Below, piece after piece: positions 1 to 6,786 of a stretch of DNA of 18,330 nucleotides. Source of the stretch: a bacterium (GTDB taxonomy: Bacteria > Armatimonadota > Zipacnadia > Zipacnadales > Zipacnadaceae); assembly GCA_030607655.1 (NCBI GenBank), contig JAUWJN010000010.1, positions 1 to 18,330 on the forward strand, read 5' to 3'. The notes below the pieces were generated by a model that searched no databases, had not been told where the DNA came from, and saw only the letters and a program-made list of their open reading frames with translations. Numbering within the stretch: position 1 is the stretch's first letter; each line of letters begins with the position of its first letter. The translations under genes and the position numbers were made by a program.

Positions 1-190
1 ACGTTACCACCCAATCTCCCTTATGTTCGTCGCCGACCTCAATGCTCACCCCGGGAGGAATATTCTCAGTCTCAAGTTCCCCAAGTTCCTCTTCGGTCAG
101 TACGACAGGATCACCCCCAGAGTAGCCCTCCTCCGGCATAGGTCGGGCGGCCAGCAGTCGTTCAATGATGTCGGCTTCAGCTTCGTTCAT
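1..190 (-). CDS. hypothetical acidic protein, N-terminal part (runs off the left edge)
   Basis: The minus strand is open from an ATG at 190 to base 1, giving 63 residues that begin MNEAEADIIERLLAARPMPE. A strong Shine-Dalgarno sequence (AGGAGGAG) lies about 9 nt upstream of the ATG. The visible part is rich in Glu and Asp, has no hydrophobic segment, and contains a VLTEEELGELE stretch that looks helical. I do not recognise a family and assign no function. It lies 123 nt downstream of hisS in the same direction and could belong to the same transcript. The intervening DNA has only an imperfect hairpin with no T-run, so there is no convincing terminator. The C-terminus lies outside the window. 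Confidence 0.6.
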   Translation of the reverse strand, partial: MNEAEADIIERLLAARPMPEEGYSGGDPVVLTEEELGELETENIPPGVSIEVGDEHKGDWVVT

Positions 191-313
191 CCGAGGTCTC
201 TCCTCCTAGTGAAAACCATCTGTGCACTGCCTGTGGAATAGAGGCGAAAAAGACCCTAGAAAATGCTGAGATATGAAAGCCTACAGTGACTGCCTTCGGC
301 GTCGTTCACGCTG

Positions 314-1579
314 CTACAGCTCCGCGCTCAGTCGCGCTATCAGTTCCGACTGCGGGATGCTCTCCTGCTCGCCGCTAACCATATCTCGCAGCGTAACTGT
401 CTGCTGCTGAAGTTCGTCCTCGCCCAGAATTGCCGCCCAGCGGTAGCCCTCCGCGTCGGCATACCGGAGCTGGGCACGGATGCTGCGCTGGCGGTAGTCA
501 ATCTCGGCAGGGATGCCCGCCGCGCGCAACTGGGCCAGCAGTTTCAGACCTTCGGGCCAGGCCGCCTCACTAATAGTCACCACGAATACGCCCTCGCGCG
601 GCGCCTCCTCCTGGACGACGCCGGCGGACTCCTGAGCTATCAGGACTCGCTCCAGGCCAATGCCCACCCCTACCGCCGGCGTGGGCGGCCCGCCGCACTG
701 CTCAATAAGAGGGTCGTAGCGGCCACCACCGCCGATAGAGTCCTGGGCCCCCAGTCCGGGGGCCACAAATTCAAAGGCCGTCTTAGTGTAATAATCCAGT
801 CCCCGGACGATGTGGGGATCAACGGTGTAAGCGATATCCAGTAAATCCAGGGTCTGCTGGAGCTTATCAAAGTGCTCGGCGCATTCAATGCATAGCATAT
901 CCAACATACTCGGCGCTGGCTGCATAATCTGGCGGCAGCGTTCATTCTTGCAATCCAGCAGGCGCAGCGGATTGGTCTCATAACGTCGCTGACAATCAGC
1001 GCACATCTCGTCCAGGTGGGGCTTCACAAAGTCTTGCAGTGCTTGGGCAGACTCCGGGCGGCAAGTGGGGCAGCCCACGGAATTGAGCAGCAATGTCACC
1101 TCGTCAAGGCCGAGGCGCGCAAAGAAAGCCATACTCAGTTGGATTATCTCCGCATCTACTTCGGGCTGTGAGGAACCAATGGCCTCGGCGCCGGCCTGAT
1201 GATGCTGGCGATAACGGCCCGCTTGAGGGCGATCATAGCGGAATACCGGCGCGATGTAGAACAGTTTCGTCAGGCGCTGGGGGTCCTGTCCTTGAAGATT
1301 GCTCTCCAGATATGCGCGAACCACTGGCGCAGTGCCCTCAGCGCGGAGGGTCAAGCTCCGTCCACCGCGATCTTCAGAGGTATACATCTCCTTGGCAACT
1401 ATGTCAGTATTCTCGCCCACCGCACGGACGAACAGCTCAGTTTGCTCAAATACAGGTGTCCGAATTTCCTCATAGTTATACAGGCGGCACAATTCGCGGA
1501 AGGCCGCCTCGGCGTGCTGCCAGCGGGGTACCTCCGTGGGTAGAATGTCGTGAGTGCCTTTGGGCCTTTGATAAAGCAT
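314..1579 (-). CDS. hisS: histidyl-tRNA synthetase
   Basis: Class II aminoacyl-tRNA synthetase that charges tRNA-His in the cytoplasm; 421 aa, the normal bacterial length. Visible landmarks: the N-terminal KGTHDILP signature (residues 7-14); motif 2 FRYDRPQAGRYRQHHQ (113-128), with RQHHQ where most enzymes have RQFHQ; the histidine-specific VRGLDYY loop (258-264); motif 3 region GGGGRYDPLIEQCGG through GIGLERVL (283-313); and a C-terminal anticodon-binding domain from about residue 328. The insertion domain carries four cysteine pairs (170/173, 193/196, 210/215, 230/233), as seen in the Cys-rich HisRS subgroup. The ATG at 1579 directly precedes the conserved LYQRPKGTHD start, so the start is secure although the ribosome site (AGGCAGG) is weak. 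It is the second gene of a unit begun by the membrane protein at 1661-2236, 81 nt upstream, with two hairpins between them. Confidence 0.97.
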   Translation of the reverse strand: MLYQRPKGTHDILPTEVPRWQHAEAAFRELCRLYNYEEIRTPVFEQTELFVRAVGENTDIVAKEMYTSEDRGGRSLTLRAEGTAPVVRAYLESNLQGQDPQRLTKLFYIAPVFRYDRPQAGRYRQHHQAGAEAIGSSQPEVDAEIIQLSMAFFARLGLDEVTLLLNSVGCPTCRPESAQALQDFVKPHLDEMCADCQRRYETNPLRLLDCKNERCRQIMQPAPSMLDMLCIECAEHFDKLQQTLDLLDIAYTVDPHIVRGLDYYTKTAFEFVAPGLGAQDSIGGGGRYDPLIEQCGGPPTPAVGVGIGLERVLIAQESAGVVQEEAPREGVFVVTISEAAWPEGLKLLAQLRAAGIPAEIDYRQRSIRAQLRYADAEGYRWAAILGEDELQQQTVTLRDMVSGEQESIPQSELIARLSAEL

Positions 1580-1607
1580 TATCGCTGCCTGCCTCTGATA
1601 AGAAGCT

Positions 1608-1659
1608 GCCCGCGAGACAGACGCGGGCGCCGGGGGCAGCAGTCTACGGTGGCTGCCCC
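1608..1659 (-). promoter_or_regulatory. two adjacent hairpins in the leader between the membrane gene and hisS
   Basis: Two perfect stems fill most of the 81-nt gap. The first, just after the membrane-protein stop codon, has arms 1652-1659 and 1633-1640 (GGGGCAGC with GCTGCCCC, 8 bp, 11-nt loop). The second has arms 1622-1628 and 1608-1614 (GCCCGCG with CGCGGGC, 7 bp, 7-nt loop). Neither is followed by a T-run on the minus strand, so these are not ordinary intrinsic terminators. They could be RNA-stability or processing structures, a translational control of hisS, or a Rho-dependent end. No T-box sequence was found. Confidence 0.45.
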
Positions 1660-1660
1660 A

Positions 1661-2236
1661 TCATTGATGGTTGTCCTCATCCGAAGATACGGTTAACTCT
1701 CCACACGCCGCTGCCTGGAGCACCTCGTCATAATACGGATGGCGGGAGAAGATGAATAGCTGGTATATGGCGGCTAGCACCAGAAGCTGGAGGCCGTAAA
1801 CCAGTTGGAGACCAGCCACTGCCGCCAGTACCGCAATCAGCCCCATAAGCAGACCGATGGCGGTAAGTGCATTGACGGAAATAGCAATGCTGGAAAACAC
1901 CGTGTCAGCACGGGCGGCGAGCTGCGAGCGGGAGGGAGTGAAGCTAGCGCCGCCCGCCGCCTCATAAATACGTCGGGCAAGCCGTTCAGCGTCAGTCCAG
2001 CGGCCGTCCAGGGAGAAGCCGACAAAAAACAACAAAGCTGATACGGCCAGAGCCGCCATGAACTGGCGCTCAATCTGCGGACCAGAGTCCTGGGCGGTAC
2101 TGGCCTCCACGCCTGATACGCCCAGCATAAGCAGCAGGAATATACCCAATGGCCCCAGCCCCCACACCAGCCACGTACGCCGCAGCCGACGCCGAATGTG
2201 AAATAGTTTGCGTTCCTGCTCAGGATCTGCTTTCAT
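1661..2236 (-). CDS. small integral membrane protein of unknown function
   Basis: 191 aa with four predicted membrane helices: residues 22-42, 59-76, 119-142 and 145-163. The N-terminus is very basic (HIRRRLRR, 13-20), which by the positive-inside rule puts it in the cytoplasm. The loop between helices 2 and 3 is long and amphipathic (about 77-118), and the tail is acidic (SSDEDNHQ). I do not recognise a family and assign no function. It is the first gene behind the promoter at 2289-2318 and is followed by hisS, so the two are probably co-transcribed. No good Shine-Dalgarno sequence precedes the ATG at 2236, although the first residues are plausible; the leader between promoter and start codon is about 45 nt. 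Confidence 0.75.
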   Translation of the reverse strand: MKADPEQERKLFHIRRRLRRTWLVWGLGPLGIFLLLMLGVSGVEASTAQDSGPQIERQFMAALAVSALLFFVGFSLDGRWTDAERLARRIYEAAGGASFTPSRSQLAARADTVFSSIAISVNALTAIGLLMGLIAVLAAVAGLQLVYGLQLLVLAAIYQLFIFSRHPYYDEVLQAAACGELTVSSDEDNHQ

Positions 2237-2288
2237 AACAATTCTATAAACAGCACACTGTTAGCAATTGCCTTGCCGTGATGCCAGT

Positions 2289-2318
2289 AGTATAGCACTA
2301 CCCGCCTTACCATGTCAA
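2289..2318 (-). promoter_or_regulatory. near-consensus sigma70 promoter for the membrane protein-hisS unit
   Basis: On the minus strand the -35 box TTGACA (2313-2318) is followed, after an 18-bp spacer, by an extended -10 TGC-TATACT (hexamer at 2289-2294). The -35 is a perfect match and the -10 differs from TATAAT at one position. Transcription would start near 2282, giving a leader of about 45 nt before the ATG at 2236. This is the strongest promoter visible in the window. Confidence 0.75.
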
Positions 2319-2326
2319 CGCTACGG

Positions 2327-2350
2327 TAATGCTTGGCGGCGGGAGCATTA
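2327..2350 (-). promoter_or_regulatory. inverted repeat between the isomerase gene end and the hisS-unit promoter
   Basis: Perfect 7-bp arms TAATGCT (2327-2333) and AGCATTA (2344-2350) surround a 10-nt GC-rich loop. The element lies 22 nt past the isomerase stop codon and 8 bp upstream of the -35 box of the next unit. It has no T-run, so it could be a weak terminator for the isomerase transcript or an operator for the promoter. Confidence 0.35.
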
Positions 2351-2372
2351 TCAGGCGAAGAATAACTCTACG

Positions 2373-3806
2373 CTAGCCCGCACCCCGTAGCCAGGCCTGG
2401 ATCTCATTCTCGGTTGGGTCTATGGGATCAGGATTCAAACCGGGGATATACCGGCAGGCCTCATAGAGGACCGGGGCGAGCTGGCCGTAGATACCCGCAA
2501 CATGGTGAATGTATGGTCCACGGATTAGCTTCTCCTCCCACAACGGCCAATCATTGACCTCCAGCCATACATATGTGCCCCGGGTGTAAGGCCCACTCGT
2601 GCCGCGGCCCTGTCCCATCAGCAGCGAGTAATCAGCGCCATCAGTGTCCATGCGGGCGACGGTAATGTCACCGCCTCGAATCTGAAATTCCATAACCGCC
2701 GCGTGCCCGGGGTCCATTATGTAATGGTCGGAAAGCTTAGCCACCTCGCCTTCCGCCTTCAGACTGTAAGGGAAAGGCCCACAATGCCACAGCAGTTCGG
2801 CATTGTCATTGTCGGGATGGCGGATGGTCCAGTCGGCTATGAATGGTGCGGTCTGGCCGCCGGCCGCGGCCTCCACCATCGCCAGTCTTATTGCGCCGTG
2901 AATATCGGTCTCACAGGCGGTCGGAATACCAGCGTCTATAAGTTCGCTGAAACCCGAACAAGGCGCGATGCCCAGCGCCTCCTGCAATCCCGGCCAGCAT
3001 TGCACTGCCAGGGCGGAGAGTCCCTCCTCCTGGGCCCATTCCTGCAGCACCAGTCTGAAGGCGACCGTGACCGGCAGAAGCTCTTCGTGGGTTACCTGAA
3101 TCGTCGCTCGCTCTCTGAGGTCAGCCAGGGCTTGGGCGAGAGTTTCATCCGCTGATGCAACCTTTTCCCGCGTAGCTTCCACGACGCTGGCCAGACTTCG
3201 CGGCACGACCTCGATACCGAAGCGGTCCAGCAATTCAGCTTCATTGGCTATTACTGACCAGAACTCCCGGGGACGAGGTCCGACCTGGCCGATGCGTAGA
3301 CTGCGAAAAGTGTCTACCACCGCCGCGGCGGCTATAAAGTTACGAAAACCTCGCTCAAAGACCGGGTCATCCACGTTACAGTTGACTATGTAAGTAAAGG
3401 GGACTGATAGCCGTTGCAGTGCCTTAGCGGAAGCAAACAGTCCACACTGGGTATCCCGCAGCCGTAACCCATCCGGCTGCGGCGCCTCGTCGCGGGGACC
3501 CCACAACAGCACCGGTACGTCAAGTGCCTGGGCTAACTTGCCAATGGCCTCTTCGGTGCCGAAATTACAATGGGGACAGAATAGCGCCTGTACGCCCTCA
3601 GCGCGGAAGCGATCTGCCACCGCAGAGAAATCGTGCGGACTATAAAGCAGAGCTTCTTCATTAAGCCACTCTAGACCCACATAATCTACTTGCCACTGGT
3701 CTAGTTTCGCCTCAATTATTTTCCGATATTTCACCGCGTCCTCAGCACTAAACACTGCACGGCGGGTAGGAACAAATCCCAGTTTCACTTGTTCGTCAAT
3801 AGCCAC
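2373..3806 (-). CDS. L-fucose/L-arabinose isomerase family protein
   Basis: 477 aa, cytoplasmic (no signal peptide). The overall pattern is that of the L-fucose isomerase-like family: an N-terminal Rossmann-like part (KLGFVPTRRAVF..., 8-19; ALFCPHCNFGTEEAIGKLAQALDVPVLLWGPRDE, 74-107), a middle domain with the conserved CWPGLQEALGIAPCSGFSELIDAGIPTACETDIHGAI (270-306), and a C-terminal domain ending with HHVAGIYG (434-441). By analogy with FucI, candidate metal ligands are Glu299 and a downstream Asp (Asp301 or Asp325), with a C-terminal His (434 or 435). The family interconverts aldoses and ketoses, but many members this far from FucI or AraA have unknown substrates, so no symbol is given. Translation starts with GTG at 3806, preceded by GGGAGGT at good spacing. 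It is divergent from the duplicated enzyme block, and its first 62 bp lie inside the duplicated segment. Confidence 0.75.
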   Translation of the reverse strand: MAIDEQVKLGFVPTRRAVFSAEDAVKYRKIIEAKLDQWQVDYVGLEWLNEEALLYSPHDFSAVADRFRAEGVQALFCPHCNFGTEEAIGKLAQALDVPVLLWGPRDEAPQPDGLRLRDTQCGLFASAKALQRLSVPFTYIVNCNVDDPVFERGFRNFIAAAAVVDTFRSLRIGQVGPRPREFWSVIANEAELLDRFGIEVVPRSLASVVEATREKVASADETLAQALADLRERATIQVTHEELLPVTVAFRLVLQEWAQEEGLSALAVQCWPGLQEALGIAPCSGFSELIDAGIPTACETDIHGAIRLAMVEAAAGGQTAPFIADWTIRHPDNDNAELLWHCGPFPYSLKAEGEVAKLSDHYIMDPGHAAVMEFQIRGGDITVARMDTDGADYSLLMGQGRGTSGPYTRGTYVWLEVNDWPLWEEKLIRGPYIHHVAGIYGQLAPVLYEACRYIPGLNPDPIDPTENEIQAWLRGAG

Positions 3807-3931
3807 TTGTGACTACCTCCCTTAGTGGGCACCGAACTGACCGGTATGCCCGTTAGCTATTTTGGTTTGTGCATAATATAATTCATAAGATGCCGTCATT
3901 TCTCCTTCTAGTGGAGGGAATCACGTGGGAG

Positions 3932-3960
3932 TTGACTTCGCGGTGAGGTGGATATAGAAT
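3932..3960 (+). promoter_or_regulatory. sigma70 promoter of membrane enzyme copy 1
   Basis: TTGACT (3932-3937), a 17-bp spacer and TAGAAT (3955-3960, within TATAGAAT) form a classic sigma70 promoter about 45-50 nt upstream of the start codon. A CACGTG palindrome lies just upstream (3923-3928), and a CTCC...GGAG inverted repeat precedes that. All these elements are kept in copy 2, which supports function, although the whole segment is nearly identical between copies. On the opposite strand an AT-rich stretch (TTATATTAT, about 3876-3884) may serve the isomerase, but no convincing -35 accompanies it. Confidence 0.65.
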
Positions 3961-4013
3961 ATGGTAGACCGTGAGTTTGGGACTAAGTTGACCCGGAGCA
4001 GGTGACTTCGCCA

Positions 4014-6266
4014 ATGATAAGTTCTGAGTTGCACCAGTCATACCCCTCGCCGTTAGGTGCCATACAAGCAGTTCGTTCTCGCCTGGTAGTCTCCTTCGCT
4101 CTGGCGCTCGCCTTCAGCTTCGCCTGGGGGCCATTTTGTGCCTTGACCCATTTACTTCGTTCCGCCCCGCCAACCATCTTCTTTTCACCCTCCCGCTATC
4201 TGTTTATCATCACAGGAATATCGGTGGCAATTGGTGCGACAGCACTCATCCTGTGGATTCCACTGCTTGTGGTGACGACATTTCTGTGGAAGCGTTTTGG
4301 GCAGCGCGTTCACCGGTGCTTTCTGTCTGCGTCTGTTGTGCCCCTGGCATTAATGGCTTTGCACCAACTGGACCTTATCACTGTTCGGCCTTGGCCCTAC
4401 GCAGCGGTGGTTGCCCTCCTTACCTGGTGTGTGATTAGCGCCTACTTCAGATTACCCGAAGTACAGATTGCTGCCTTTACCTTAGCCTCTATTTATCCGC
4501 TCTTCAAACTTGCTGACCTCGCTGAGCTTTATCTCATAGTGCTGGTAAGCCTGGCAATAGTTTATGCTTGCCGGCGTTATGTCAAAGCCAGCTCGGTTAG
4601 TGATCTAATCCTCGATGTGCTGGGCATAGCTGCATTCATTGCGATTCCCTTTGTTGTTCTTCTTCACATTCATGTGGGCCATTTCGTGTTTGTGCTTGAT
4701 ATGCCGTACACATTAGGCTTAGTCGGCGTTGTGGGTTTCATAATAGGTATTCTATTGGTTGCCCGCAATCGGCTGCAACGCGTTAGTATCAGGTCAGGGG
4801 TTACGTGCCTTGTCTGCGGCCTGGGCATTTTGGCCGGAGGTCTCTATTGGGCCCAGCATCCTCCTGACCCACCTCGTCGTGCAGATGCACCATCAGAACG
4901 CCCCAATATCGTCTTAATCGTATGGGATGCGGTCCGGGCCCAGCAGCTTCATCAGTACGGGTATCATCGTAAAACAACCCCTGCCTTCGACAAGTTGGCT
5001 GCCGAAGGTATGTTATTCGAAAGGGCCATTGCCCCCGGCTGCTGGACGTTGCCCACTCATGCTTCTATGTTCACCGGGCGGTGGCCCCGAACCCATGCGG
5101 CGTCAAGTGGCGGATATTTGAAACTGACAACGAAGTATGATACAATCGCTGAGCTTCTCGTTAAGGCCGGATACGAGACGATTGGACTGACAGGCAATCA
5201 CTTCTGGGCGGGCCGTCGCGCTGGAATCGTCCAAGGTTTCCAACTTTTCTTAGAACCCAAAGTGTCGGCCGAATGGCGGCCCACACCTCTGCTAATGCTC
5301 AGGAGACTGCTTTGGCCGTATGACGACGGTGCGGCGCCAATCATAAGAGCCTTACGACGTTGGCTGCTCATACGCGGCGATGACAGTCGGCCTTTCTTCC
5401 TGTTCATTAATCTTTTTGAGGCACATGAACCTTATTGCCCACGAAGTGATCTCATTCCTGTGTCTCCGGGCATTACTCTTTCTGAGGCCCGGCAATGGAG
5501 CAAGATTTCGCTGAATGAGCTCATGGTCGAGGGGCCCAATGATACAGCCCGAGGTTGGCACGGGCTGCGGGATTTGTATGATGGAGAAATACGCTACGTG
5601 GATAGCAGTACCAGTAAAATTCTGAGGCTGCTGAAGTCATCCTCACAAGAAGAGGATAACCTCTTGATCATCGTAACTGCCGACCATGGAGAGAATCTTG
5701 GCGAACACGACTTGGCCGAACACCAGTTTTCAGTTCATGACACGCTGCTTCACGTGCCCCTAGTGCTTAGGTGGCAGGGGCAGATTCCTAAGGGAGTGCG
5801 TATGGGCCAGATGATCTCGACGGTAGACCTATTCGCAACGATTGCCGAAGCGGCTAAGCTTCCCGAAGACGCATATGCTTCCGGTCCGTCTCGAAGCCTG
5901 TTGCCAGTTTCGGCAGGAGGGTTTGCCGAAGCCGGAGGGCAATACATTGTGGCTGAAGTCTGGCCTTTTGTTTGGCGTCTGCACCACATTCAGCAACTCT
6001 ACCCGTTTGTGGCGCCGGCAGGCCGTTTCATTGCTCCGCTATTTGCTCTTTATGATGGCGACTGGAAGTACATCCGGGGGTCAGGGCAGAACCGCGAAGT
6101 ACTCTATAACGTCGCCCGGGATCCCGGTGAGGAGCACGACCTGTCGGCTGTGCAGCCAGAACGTTGTGCGAGGATGTCGGCCATGCTCGATAAGTGGCTG
6201 AGAGAAACTCCCAACAATATGCCAACTTTTGCCGATGGATACGAAAAGGTCCCGCTGTTCGAGTAA
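4014..6266 (+). CDS. membrane-anchored alkaline phosphatase/sulfatase-superfamily enzyme, copy 1
   Basis: 750 aa from the ATG at 4014, chosen because AGGTGA sits 8 nt upstream. A GTG at 4002 in frame would add 4 residues but has a poorly spaced ribosome site. The N-terminal third is hydrophobic, with about eight helices between residues 21 and 280. The rest is an extracytoplasmic sulfatase-type catalytic domain: PNIVLIVWDAVR with metal-binding Asp305; CWTLPTHASMFTG with Thr345 at the nucleophile position; FLFINLFEAHEPY; and TADHGENLGEHDLAEHQ...LLHVP (Asp557, His558, His565, His570, His580). The C-terminal part has the usual LFALYDGDWKYI and DPGEEHDLS motifs. The formylglycine motif C-x-[PA]-S-R is absent, so it is more like LtaS/phosphoethanolamine-transferase-type phosphoesterases than classic sulfatases. 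The substrate is unknown. The small gene follows after 14 nt, suggesting coupled expression. Its closest relative in the window is copy 2 (6787-9039). Confidence 0.88.
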   Translation: MISSELHQSYPSPLGAIQAVRSRLVVSFALALAFSFAWGPFCALTHLLRSAPPTIFFSPSRYLFIITGISVAIGATALILWIPLLVVTTFLWKRFGQRVHRCFLSASVVPLALMALHQLDLITVRPWPYAAVVALLTWCVISAYFRLPEVQIAAFTLASIYPLFKLADLAELYLIVLVSLAIVYACRRYVKASSVSDLILDVLGIAAFIAIPFVVLLHIHVGHFVFVLDMPYTLGLVGVVGFIIGILLVARNRLQRVSIRSGVTCLVCGLGILAGGLYWAQHPPDPPRRADAPSERPNIVLIVWDAVRAQQLHQYGYHRKTTPAFDKLAAEGMLFERAIAPGCWTLPTHASMFTGRWPRTHAASSGGYLKLTTKYDTIAELLVKAGYETIGLTGNHFWAGRRAGIVQGFQLFLEPKVSAEWRPTPLLMLRRLLWPYDDGAAPIIRALRRWLLIRGDDSRPFFLFINLFEAHEPYCPRSDLIPVSPGITLSEARQWSKISLNELMVEGPNDTARGWHGLRDLYDGEIRYVDSSTSKILRLLKSSSQEEDNLLIIVTADHGENLGEHDLAEHQFSVHDTLLHVPLVLRWQGQIPKGVRMGQMISTVDLFATIAEAAKLPEDAYASGPSRSLLPVSAGGFAEAGGQYIVAEVWPFVWRLHHIQQLYPFVAPAGRFIAPLFALYDGDWKYIRGSGQNREVLYNVARDPGEEHDLSAVQPERCARMSAMLDKWLRETPNNMPTFADGYEKVPLFE

Positions 6267-6280
6267 CGAAGAGTGAAGAT

Positions 6281-6517
6281 ATGAGTAGGTTGAACAATTG
6301 GTATAAACTTGCTGCGGTAATTGGTTTGCTGTTTGCTGTCATTGTGCCCGCCTGGGCCTATATTGATCCCGGTACTGCTTCGGTAATCTATACAGTCGGT
6401 TTGGGACCAGTTCTGGTTTTCCTGGCGTGGCTCGGACGGCGCATGATTCGGATATTTATTCAGTCTAAAAAGAAGGCGAGTTCCGAAGAAGAAGGCGGTG
6501 AGGAGTCGGAGGCCTAA
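6281..6517 (+). CDS. small secreted or anchored YxDPGTxS-motif protein, copy 1
   Basis: 78 aa. A hydrophobic N-terminal segment (9-22) ends in VPAWA-Y, which looks like a signal peptidase I site. Next come the motif YIDPGTAS (27-34), a second hydrophobic helix (VIYTVGLGPVLVFLAWLG, 35-52), a basic stop-transfer cluster (RRMIRIFIQSKKK) and a Glu-rich tail. The predicted mature protein has the motif outside, one membrane helix, and a charged cytoplasmic tail. Small proteins with an AY[IL]DPGTGS start are, as I recall, often found beside alkaline-phosphatase-superfamily enzymes; their function is not known to me. It starts 14 nt after the enzyme gene with a weak ribosome site (GAAGAG), so it may depend on translation of the upstream gene. 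It is about 60% identical by eye to the second copy at 9057-9293. Confidence 0.85.
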   Translation: MSRLNNWYKLAAVIGLLFAVIVPAWAYIDPGTASVIYTVGLGPVLVFLAWLGRRMIRIFIQSKKKASSEEEGGEESEA

Positions 6518-6579
6518 GCACTAAACACTGCACGGCGGGTAGGAGCAAATCCCAGTTTCACTTGTTCGCCAATAGCCGC
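6514..6579 (-). pseudogene. remnant of the 5' end of the isomerase gene, carried by duplication
   Basis: The minus strand matches the first ~20 codons of the isomerase gene at 3745-3806 (AIGEQVKLGFAPTRRAVFSA against AIDEQVKLGFVPTRRAVFSA). The GTG start has become GCG (6577-6579), and the frame ends in a TAG (6514-6516) formed at the junction with the first small gene. It cannot encode a product and marks the left edge of duplication unit 2. It has no separate function that I can see. Confidence 0.85.
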
Positions 6580-6704
6580 TTCTGATTACCTCCCTTAGTG
6601 GGCACCGAACTGATCGGTATGCCCGTTAGCTATTTTAGTTTTTAGATAATATAATTCGTAAGATGCCGTCATTTCTCCTGCTAGTGGAGCGAATCACGTG
6701 GGAG

Positions 6705-6733
6705 TTGACTTCGCAGTGAGGTGGATATAGAAT
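6705..6733 (+). promoter_or_regulatory. sigma70 promoter of membrane enzyme copy 2
   Basis: TTGACT (6705-6710), a 17-bp spacer and TAGAAT (6728-6733) repeat the copy 1 promoter exactly in both hexamers and spacing. The upstream CACGTG and the CTCC...GGAG inverted repeat are also kept. The second pair can therefore be transcribed on its own as well as by read-through from unit 1. Confidence 0.65.
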
Positions 6734-6786
6734 ATGGTAGACCGTGAGTTTGGGACTAAGTTGGCCCGGAGCAGGTGACTTCGCCA

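Larger units (their letters stand above)
3745..6517 (+). repeat. tandem duplication, unit 1 (2773 bp)
   Basis: This segment recurs at 6518-9293 in direct orientation. It starts at a GCACTAA heptamer inside the 5' end of the isomerase gene (3745-3751) and runs to the last base of the first small YxDPGTxS gene, where the next GCACTAA (6518-6524) begins. The unit carries the 5' end of the isomerase gene, the divergent intergenic region, the membrane enzyme gene and the small gene. Its length differs from unit 2 by 3 bp, explained by the spacer between enzyme and small gene (14 versus 17 nt). Confidence 0.9.

Noticed and set aside
670..981. Open frames antisense to or overlapping hisS and the other large genes
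   Set aside because: They lack ribosome sites, have compositions typical of out-of-frame translation of GC-rich genes, and the genes beneath them are well supported.
1580..1660. T-box leader controlling hisS
   Set aside because: The leader is too short and lacks the conserved TGGNACCGCG box; only two simple hairpins are present.
4002..4013. GTG start for the membrane enzyme (and the matching GTG at 6775, TTG at 9327 for the third enzyme)
   Set aside because: In each case the purine-rich ribosome site is 3 nt or less away from, or overlaps, the upstream codon but is 8-9 nt from the downstream ATG.
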